Origin: CALEMW01 sp964343835
GTDB lineage: Bacteria > Krumholzibacteriota > Krumholzibacteriia > LZORAL124-64-63
Direction of reading: 5' to 3'
Length of the DNA stretch: 64,000 nt
NCBI GenBank assembly: GCA_964343835.1
Contig: CAYFKR010000010.1
Coordinates: forward strand, 1-64,000
Below are positions 59,386-64,000 of this stretch, in pieces (position 1 is the stretch's first letter; each line of letters begins with the position of its first letter). A program made the position numbers and the translations under genes. The notes under the pieces were generated by a model. The model saw only the letters and a program-made list of their open reading frames with translations, made no database searches and was not told the DNA's origin.

Positions 59386-59646
59386 GCCCCCCCCCATGGG
59401 TGCCCGCCGACGCGAACGGCGGAACGTGATGTGAACCGAGATGCCGATTCTCCGTGGTTGCGGCGAGGGCGGGACCCGCCCGGCAGGTCGGGAACGGGAG
59501 CCGATTCCACGGTACGTGCCCGATCCGGCCGAACCGGGTCGGGCATCACACCCCTGCAGGGTATCACAGGGCAAAGGGTCCTGCAATGTGCAAAACCTGC
59601 AAAAGGCGAGAATCTCGGACGTTTATCCATCAATAATATAAAAAAT
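59386..59646. other. Intergenic region upstream of the secreted paralogs
   Basis: No gene supported. Contents: the nine-base C run (59387-59395), a GC-rich leader, a weak promoter candidate on the minus strand (TTGCAG, 17 bases, TACCCT), three TGCAA-type repeats at 59582-59604, and an AT-rich pocket (59620-59646) next to the histone terminator. Confidence 0.4.
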
Positions 59647-59672
59647 GCGGAGATTCCCAAAGGAATCTCCGC
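59647..59672 (-). terminator. Intrinsic terminator of the histone gene
   Basis: A perfect 11-base-pair stem, GCGGAGATTCC with GGAATCTCCGC, and a four-base loop, followed on the minus strand by ATTTTTTATATTATTG. A textbook rho-independent terminator 21 bases after the stop codon, suggesting a monocistronic transcript. Confidence 0.85.
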
Positions 59673-59692
59673 GAAGCCTTACGAAAGCCGGC

Positions 59693-59854
59693 CTACAGGT
59701 CGCAGGGACGGACCGTCTTGCGGCCGTTCTCCATGGCGCGCTTCTCGGCGGCGGCGATCAGCTCGTAGACCTTCTTGTCCAGAGCCTCGTAGAACTCGCC
59801 GGAGACGTTGCAGTTCTTGACCGCTTCCTTGGTCTTGGTCTTGCTGATGATCAT
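59693..59854 (-). CDS. Bacterial histone-fold protein (DUF1931-like)
   Basis: A 53-residue protein. It starts MIISKTKTKEAVKNCNVSGE (helix 1 and loop 1), continues FYEALDKKVYELIAAAEKRA (the long helix 2), and ends ENGRKTVRPCDL, carrying the RxTxxxxD pattern that in histones pairs loop-2 Arg with helix-3 Asp. Helix 3 is very short, as in known bacterial histones such as Bdellovibrio HBb. AGGAGG lies 9 bases before ATG, and a strong terminator follows. It probably dimerises and binds DNA; nucleosome-like wrapping cannot be inferred. Two cysteines are unusual. It is monocistronic, hence independently regulated. Confidence 0.8.
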   Translation of the reverse strand: MIISKTKTKEAVKNCNVSGEFYEALDKKVYELIAAAEKRAMENGRKTVRPCDL

Positions 59855-60012
59855 CTGGCTGATCCTCCTGCTAAAGGGTGACGGGATGGGAATCCTTTCC
59901 GTTCGGACGCGGGAGGATCATGCCCCCGACGAGCCTCCGTGTCAATCCGGAGAATCGCCGGCATTTGGGCTCTCCGCCTCTGTCCCGGCCCGGAATCCCG
60001 AAACGCCGTGAC

Positions 60013-60041
60013 ACAATCGCCTCGACAGAGGTTTCCGTCAA
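60013..60041 (-). promoter_or_regulatory. Possible promoter of the histone gene
   Basis: TTGACG (60036-60041), 17-base spacer, GATTGT (60013-60018) on the minus strand, giving a leader of about 150 bases. The -10 match is only moderate. Confidence 0.4.
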
Positions 60042-60054
60042 GCGTAATGTTCAC

Positions 60055-60081
60055 GGGCCGCCGACGGTGTGTCGGCGGCCC
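60055..60081 (+). other. Perfect hairpin in the dipeptidase leader
   Basis: An 11-base-pair stem, GGGCCGCCGAC with GTCGGCGGCCC, and a five-base loop, 21 bases before the dipeptidase ATG. It has no T-run, so it is more likely an mRNA-stabilising or translational element than a terminator. The rest of the 248-base gap holds only the promoter candidate. Confidence 0.45.
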
Positions 60082-60102
60082 ATTCCGCGCAAGGAGACGC
60101 CC

Positions 60103-61470
60103 ATGTCCATGGATCCCATCCTGTCCTACCTCGACCAGCACCGCGATCACCACGTGGAGCAGCTCTGCGACTGGCTGCGCATCCCGAGCATCAGTTCGGT
60201 GAGCGACCACAACGACGATACCACCCGCGCCGCCGCCTTCGTTGCCGACGAGCTGCGCGATCTGGGCCTGCACGTGGAGGTCATCGAGACCAAGGGCCAT
60301 CCCCTGGTCTACGCCGAGACCGAGCAGCGCGACGACCGCCGCACCCTGCTGTTCTACGGCCACTACGACGTGCAGCCCGTGGACCCCCTGGACCTTTGGG
60401 ACTCCCCTCCTTTCGAGCCCGTCATCAAGGACGGCATCGTCTACGCCCGCGGATCCTCCGACGACAAGGGACAGCTCTACACGCACGTGAAGGCCCTCGA
60501 GGCTTACCTGAAGACCGACACCGAGCTGCCCGTGAACGTGAAGTTCATCATCGAGGGCGAGGAGGAGTGCGGCGGGCCGGCCATCTACGAGTACGTGGAG
60601 GCCAACCCGGAAAAGCTGGCCTGCGACGCCGTGGTGATCAGCGACACCAGCCTGTACGACGAACAGACCCCGGCCATCTGCTACAGCCTGAAGGGTCTCG
60701 CCTACATGGAGATCAACCTGGAGGGCCCCGGCGCGGACCTGCACTCCGGCAGCTTCGGCGGCACGGTGCAGAACCCGGGCAACGCCATCTGCGAGATCGT
60801 GGCCAAGCTGAAGGACGAGCACGGCGTGGTGCTGATCCCCGGCTTCTACGACGACGTGATCCCCGTGGACGAGGACGAGAAGGCCGCCTTCGCCTCGCTG
60901 AACTACACGGACGAGGTGCTGCGCAAGGACACCGGCGCCCCCGGCCCCTTCGGCGAGAAGGGCTACACCACCCTGGAGCGCATGTGGGCCCGCCCCACCT
61001 GCGACGTCAACGGCCTGTGGAGCGGCTACAGCGGCGAGGGCGCCAAGACCATCGTGCCGGCCAAGGCGGGCGCCAAGGTCAGCATGCGCCTGGTGCCGGA
61101 CCAGGACCCGAAGAAGATCGCCAAGCTGTTCGAGGACTACGTCAGGGAGATCGCCCCGGAGGGCGTGAAGGTGACGGTCATCGACCACCACGGCGCCAAC
61201 CCGGTGATGGTCCCCCGCGAGTCTGAGATGATGGAGGCGGGCATGCGGGCCATGGAGAAGGGCTTCGGCAAGCGCCCCGTGTTCATCCGCGAGGGCGGGT
61301 CGATCCCCATCGTGGGCACCTTCCAGTCCAGCCTGAAGCAGCCGGTGCTGCTGCTGGGCTACGGCCTGCCCAACGACAACATCCACTCGCCCAATGAGAA
61401 GTTCCACCTGGAGAACTACTTCAACGGGATCCGCACCACCGCGTGGATGTTCCAGGAGGCCGCGAAATAG
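60103..61470 (+). CDS. M20 family dipeptidase
   Basis: A 455-residue cytoplasmic zinc peptidase. The metal site is visible as LLFYGHYDVQPVDPLDLWDS, GSSDDKGQLYTHVKALEAYL, the catalytic EGEEECGGPAIYEYV, SDTSLYD, and the late histidine DNIHSPNEKFH. The lid domain has GADLHSGSFGGTVQNPG. It matches the CNDP/PepV-like branch (M20 dipeptidase family) that hydrolyses small peptides. Length normal; AAGGAG precedes the ATG. It stands alone between a histone gene and tRNA-Glu. Confidence 0.92.
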   Translation: MSMDPILSYLDQHRDHHVEQLCDWLRIPSISSVSDHNDDTTRAAAFVADELRDLGLHVEVIETKGHPLVYAETEQRDDRRTLLFYGHYDVQPVDPLDLWDSPPFEPVIKDGIVYARGSSDDKGQLYTHVKALEAYLKTDTELPVNVKFIIEGEEECGGPAIYEYVEANPEKLACDAVVISDTSLYDEQTPAICYSLKGLAYMEINLEGPGADLHSGSFGGTVQNPGNAICEIVAKLKDEHGVVLIPGFYDDVIPVDEDEKAAFASLNYTDEVLRKDTGAPGPFGEKGYTTLERMWARPTCDVNGLWSGYSGEGAKTIVPAKAGAKVSMRLVPDQDPKKIAKLFEDYVREIAPEGVKVTVIDHHGANPVMVPRESEMMEAGMRAMEKGFGKRPVFIREGGSIPIVGTFQSSLKQPVLLLGYGLPNDNIHSPNEKFHLENYFNGIRTTAWMFQEAAK

Positions 61471-61504
61471 CCGAAACGGCCCCTGGGAGGCCCCGGCTGG
61501 AGGT

Positions 61505-61533
61505 TTGACATCGGACGGACGGTCGATTAGCTT
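61505..61533 (+). promoter_or_regulatory. Promoter of tRNA-Glu
   Basis: TTGACA (61505-61510), 17-base spacer, TAGCTT (61528-61533), about 15 bases before the mature tRNA. Confidence 0.7.
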
Positions 61534-61547
61534 GTCCGGACCTCGGC

Positions 61548-61622
61548 GTCCCCTTCGTCTAACGGTTAGGACACCGGCTTTTCAAGCCGGCAATACGGGT
61601 TCGATTCCCGTAGGGGATGCCA
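61548..61622 (+). tRNA. tRNA-Glu (anticodon UUC)
   Basis: Acceptor GTCCCCT/AGGGGAT, anticodon stem CCGGC/GCCGG with loop TTTTCAA (TTC), T loop GGTTCGATTCC, discriminator G and encoded CCA. Confidence 0.96.
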
Positions 61623-61630
61623 ACCGATTC

Positions 61631-61666
61631 GAGCGGCCCTTTCCGTGTGGAAGGGGCCGCTCTTTT
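61631..61666 (+). terminator. Intrinsic terminator after tRNA-Glu
   Basis: A 14-base-pair stem, GAGCGGCCCTTTCC with GGAAGGGGCCGCTC (one G-U), tetraloop GTGT, then TTTT. Makes tRNA-Glu a single-gene transcript. Confidence 0.9.
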
Positions 61667-61681
61667 GTCTACGCCCCTCGC

Positions 61682-62107
61682 TCAGGGCTCCCCGACCGGT
61701 ATCAGGACCTCGAGCTCGTCACCGTTCGGTTGCCGAATGACGATCATGAAATGGCCAGGTTCGGGGTTGGGGATCTCGTGGGTGACATCCATGGCGACCA
61801 GGACATCGTCACAGGCATCCACATCGCCTCCGTAGATGGACCGGCCCCAGAACCGGAAAGCTGCCCCATGAGGGAATGGGCCCACGTCCTTCCTCCAGAA
61901 GGCTCCGCAGCCGTTCGTGGCTGCCATGCCCCGGAATCTCACCTTCAAGGTATCCTGACTCGTCACGGGCGAGTTGTAGGTCACCGCTTCGACTTCGATG
62001 ACGTAGGGGGCCGGCCACTCTTCCCCGAGGCCGACCATGTCGCAAGCGGACAGCAATACGGTCGATCCGACTGTGATGATCATCGTAACGATTCGACTAC
62101 TATTCAT
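61682..62107 (-). CDS. Small lipoprotein of unknown function
   Basis: A 141-residue protein with a signal peptide and lipobox LLSAC (MNSSRIVTMIITVGSTVLLSA). The mature part holds YVIEVEAVTYNSPVTSQDTL, two isolated cysteines (GCGAFW, DACDDV) that could form a disulfide, and a strand-rich end (HFMIVIRQPNGDELEVLIP). No family recognised. GGGAG precedes ATG 62107. Codon use here is somewhat less GC-rich than the neighbours, which may hint at recent acquisition. Confidence 0.7.
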   Translation of the reverse strand: MNSSRIVTMIITVGSTVLLSACDMVGLGEEWPAPYVIEVEAVTYNSPVTSQDTLKVRFRGMAATNGCGAFWRKDVGPFPHGAAFRFWGRSIYGGDVDACDDVLVAMDVTHEIPNPEPGHFMIVIRQPNGDELEVLIPVGEP

Positions 62108-62211
62108 CGATGGCTCCCAGGTCGATATTGGTTGCACCCGGACTCGGGACGGACGCCCCTTCAATGGCGCCCGGCTCCATCGGTTCCCTCATCCACCGCA
62201 TCCGCCAGCAA

Positions 62212-62730
62212 TCAATGCTCATGCCCCTCCAACTCCGAGGGATCCACCACCGGCGCCGCCATGATCTCCGGCAGCATCGCGAGGACTTCAGGCGAGTCGG
62301 TGAACAGCGAGGCCATCTCGGCGCTCACGTCCACCACCTCCACGCCCGGCCCCTCGAACAGCACGCCCTCGACGATCAGATCCACGCCCGCCGCGGCCGC
62401 GGCTTCCGGAATCCGATCGCGCACGCGGTCCAGGACATTGGGAATGGGCGCGCCGCAGAAGACCATCAGGTGCATCTCGTGCTGGAGGCCCTTGCCGGCG
62501 GCCTCGAGCTCGGCCATGCGGTCGGTGTCGCCGTCCGCCTTGGCCTCGGCATACTCGCGCTTCAGTTCCCCGACATGCTTCATGAACGCGTCCGTCTTGC
62601 CGTAGGCGAACGCCACGCAGCGGGTGTCGTAGGTACCGACCTTCAGGGTCGGGGTTTCTCCCGCCAGCCCGGCGACGGGCAGCGCGAACAGGAACAGGAT
62701 CGTGGAAAGCAGGATGATTCGACGACACAT
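62212..62730 (-). CDS. Small secreted protein, function unknown
   Basis: About 172 residues. A signal peptide (IILLSTILFLFALPVAGLAG) is followed by LKVGTYDTRCVAFAYGKTDA and a charged helical stretch (KHVGELKREYAEAKADGDTD, AELEAAGKGLQHEMHLMVFC). The rest reads VLDRVRDRIPEAAAAAGVDL and ends in an EGHEH histidine cluster. The helical middle is slightly OmpH/Skp-like, but the similarity is weak. GGAGGTTCCAGTC precedes the ATG. It lies downstream of the membrane protein and XRE regulator and may share their transcript. Confidence 0.6.
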   Translation of the reverse strand: MCRRIILLSTILFLFALPVAGLAGETPTLKVGTYDTRCVAFAYGKTDAFMKHVGELKREYAEAKADGDTDRMAELEAAGKGLQHEMHLMVFCGAPIPNVLDRVRDRIPEAAAAAGVDLIVEGVLFEGPGVEVVDVSAEMASLFTDSPEVLAMLPEIMAAPVVDPSELEGHEH

Positions 62731-62759
62731 GACTGGAACCTCCACGTAGCGCGGCCCGG

Positions 62760-63476
62760 TCAGGCCTCGGCGTCCGGGAGCGTTTCCCGGCGCCCGGCCA
62801 GCAGACCGATGCCGCTGACGACGAGGGGACCGAGGAACAGCACCATGGCCTCGATCCCGCCGGTGAACGGCCGGGTGAAGATCTCCTCCCAGCCGAAGAA
62901 GAAGAACAGGAAGACGGAGACGGCGAGCAGCAGCATGCCCATGATCCGGGGGAACCGGTTGGCGAAGAACGCCGCGGCGAAGAACGGCACCGCCAGCAGG
63001 GACTGCATGAAGCTGACCTTCCAGTTCCCCTCTCCCGCCCCGATGTTGAACAGCAGCCACACCACGCCGAAGGCGTAGAGCAGCCGCCGGGCCATCTTCA
63101 GGGGGCCCCAGTAGGCGAGCAGGGAACTGAGCAGCCAGGTGAACCAGATCACCACGAAGATCGACAGCGTCAACGACGACGGCGTCTCCAGCTCCGGCTC
63201 CGCGTGACGGTACAGGGCCGTGACCGTGAAGATCAGCAGCCCGCCCACCAGGTAGGCGTGGTAGCCGGCACGACGGGCGGCGCGCATCTCGAACTCGTCC
63301 TTGTCCTGCAGCCAGCCGAACTCGCGCAGGATGCCCGGGCCGAAGATGCCGATCCCCATGACGATGCCCCAGACCTCGTCCACCGAGGTCATCAGGAAGC
63401 CCCCGATCACGAGGGTCGAGGCGATCAGGTTGGACGGCGAGCGGAACCAGGCGATCACGGACTCACGCTTGCTCAT
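62760..63476 (-). CDS. Multi-pass membrane protein paired with an XRE regulator
   Basis: A 238-residue protein with about seven membrane helices (NLIASTLVIGGFLMTSVDEV, YLVGGLLIFTVTALY, LSIFVVIWFTWLLSSLLAYW and others). A conserved cytoplasmic patch LQDKDEFEMRAARRAGYHAY sits between helices 2 and 3. Small XRE regulators are often coupled to such membrane proteins; the start overlaps the regulator's end by 14 bases. Role unknown, possibly a sensor or stress-response membrane partner (inference). Confidence 0.65.
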   Translation of the reverse strand: MSKRESVIAWFRSPSNLIASTLVIGGFLMTSVDEVWGIVMGIGIFGPGILREFGWLQDKDEFEMRAARRAGYHAYLVGGLLIFTVTALYRHAEPELETPSSLTLSIFVVIWFTWLLSSLLAYWGPLKMARRLLYAFGVVWLLFNIGAGEGNWKVSFMQSLLAVPFFAAAFFANRFPRIMGMLLLAVSVFLFFFFGWEEIFTRPFTGGIEAMVLFLGPLVVSGIGLLAGRRETLPDAEA

Positions 63477-63693
63477 CGTTCTCCCCCTCCAGTTCGAACA
63501 GGTCCTCCACGCGCACGCCGAGCACCCCCGCGAGCCTCAGGGCGAGGCCGACGGTGGGGCTGTACTTGCCCTTCTCGATGGACAGGATGGTCTGGCGGGT
63601 GACACCCACGCGGTCGGCCAGCTCCTGCTGGGTCATCTCGACCGACAGGCGGTGGCGGCGCAGGTGGCTGAGGATGTCGTGGCGCGGTTTCAT
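63463..63693 (-). CDS. XRE family transcriptional regulator
   Basis: A 76-residue protein consisting almost entirely of a Cro/C1-type helix-turn-helix (QQELADRVGVTRQTILSIE, YSPTVGLALRLAGVLGV). A short acidic tail EDLFELEGENDEQA follows, as in the YozG-like group. It likely represses its own promoter, which begins at or one base before the ATG. Its coding end overlaps the membrane-protein start. Confidence 0.85.
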   Translation of the reverse strand: MKPRHDILSHLRRHRLSVEMTQQELADRVGVTRQTILSIEKGKYSPTVGLALRLAGVLGVRVEDLFELEGENDEQA

Positions 63694-63700
63694 GGCGCCG

Positions 63701-63729
63701 AATGTAAAGCTAACTTTCCATTATGTCAA
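63701..63729 (-). promoter_or_regulatory. Promoter and operator of the XRE operon
   Basis: TTGACA (63724-63729), exactly 17 bases, TACATT (63701-63706). The ATG lies only 8 bases past the -10 box with no ribosome-binding site, so the transcript appears leaderless. The spacer contains the near-palindrome AAAGTTAGCTTT (10 of 12 symmetric), a likely autoregulatory operator. Confidence 0.7.
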
Positions 63730-63731
63730 AC

Positions 63732-64000
63732 TTATTTTACATTCTCGACGGAGGGGATCCGCAGGCACCAGGCGTCGGAGCAGGGCGGAGCCGCCCGGAC
63801 CTCCTCGGGCACGGCCACGACGGCACCCTCGGCCGTGGGCGTCCAGGTCAGGGGCTCCTCCACCCCCAGCATGGTCACGACGGACCCGGCCGCGGGCCGC
63901 AGCCCCTCGAGCCGGATCTCCGCCGGCGGCCCCGTCTCCCCCTCCCGGGCCAGCCGCACCGCATGGACGGCGCCGTCGCCGGGCGACCGGGTCCAGCACA
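63732..64000 (-). CDS. Alpha-L-fucosidase-like (GH29) C-terminal end, partial
   Basis: Only the last ~89 residues are in the window; the frame runs off the right edge. WTRSPGDGAVHAVRLA, VVTMLGVEEPLTWTPTAEGA and the final AWCLRIPS resemble the beta-sandwich C-terminal domain of GH29 fucosidases (pattern ...LLG...L.W...). The catalytic domain would lie outside. It shares the short gap with the XRE promoter. Assignment is tentative because no active-site residues are visible. Confidence 0.5.
   Translation of the reverse strand, partial: CWTRSPGDGAVHAVRLAREGETGPPAEIRLEGLRPAAGSVVTMLGVEEPLTWTPTAEGAVVAVPEEVRAAPPCSDAWCLRIPSVENVK

Noticed and set aside
59587..59637. A 16-codon plus-strand peptide with a CxxC motif
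   Set aside because: Too short, no homolog recognisable and only a weak ribosome-binding site; chance in an AT-richer pocket is more likely.

Overview
The window is 64 kb of high-GC, gene-dense chromosome from a Gram-negative bacterium. Envelope genes are abundant: TonB/ExbB/ExbD, AsmA, MurB, beta-barrel proteins and many lipoproteins. The combination of SpoVG, an MglA/roadblock pair, a DPPR-synthase-like prenyltransferase, SelA, an ECF-type nickel importer and a histone-fold protein would suit an uncultured FCB-group or neighbouring lineage such as Krumholzibacteriota or Eisenbacteria. That placement is inference only. No phage, insertion sequence, CRISPR array or rRNA was seen.

1-9 kb: the 3' part of purA, a cut-short DUF2723 membrane protein, and a long minus-strand operon ribD-ribE-ribBA-ribH-nusB-methyltransferase-glycosyltransferase-flippase. 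The operon sits behind a clear FMN riboswitch with its own promoter and terminator. 9-17 kb: ftsY, smc, a SPOR-domain protein and selA, all minus. 17-20 kb: a two-domain amidase lipoprotein and a TonB-like protein, plus strand. 20-31 kb: LpoA-like lipoprotein, DUF2914, SurA-like isomerase, manC, ribosomal proteins S6/S18/L9, pth, L25, prs, tRNA-Gln, spoVG and ispE. 31-41 kb: prenyltransferase, gmhA, rfbD, recX, recA, thpR, cinA, pgpA, a divergent MglA/roadblock pair, recR, ebfC, dnaX, SRP RNA and three tRNAs.

41-46 kb: tadA, a plus-strand nickel operon nikL-nikM-nikQ-nikO-nikR with a NikR-like box over its start site, then three tRNAs. The two tRNA groups together hold four serine isoacceptors. 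46-57 kb: asmA, mnmA, a three-gene envelope operon, exbD-exbB-tonB, murB, a beta-barrel protein and comM. 57-60 kb: a pair of secreted paralogs, one interrupted by an in-frame UGA, and a 53-residue histone-fold protein. 60-64 kb: an M20 dipeptidase, tRNA-Glu, small secreted proteins, an XRE regulator with a membrane partner read from an apparently leaderless promoter, and the 3' end of an alpha-L-fucosidase-like gene.

Most genes lie in tightly coupled operons with ATGA or GTGA stop/start overlaps, and GTG starts are frequent. The observations most worth following are the histone, the in-frame UGA paralog, the NikR box, the MglA-like protein with altered switch residues, and the amidase with a second domain lacking its zinc ligands.
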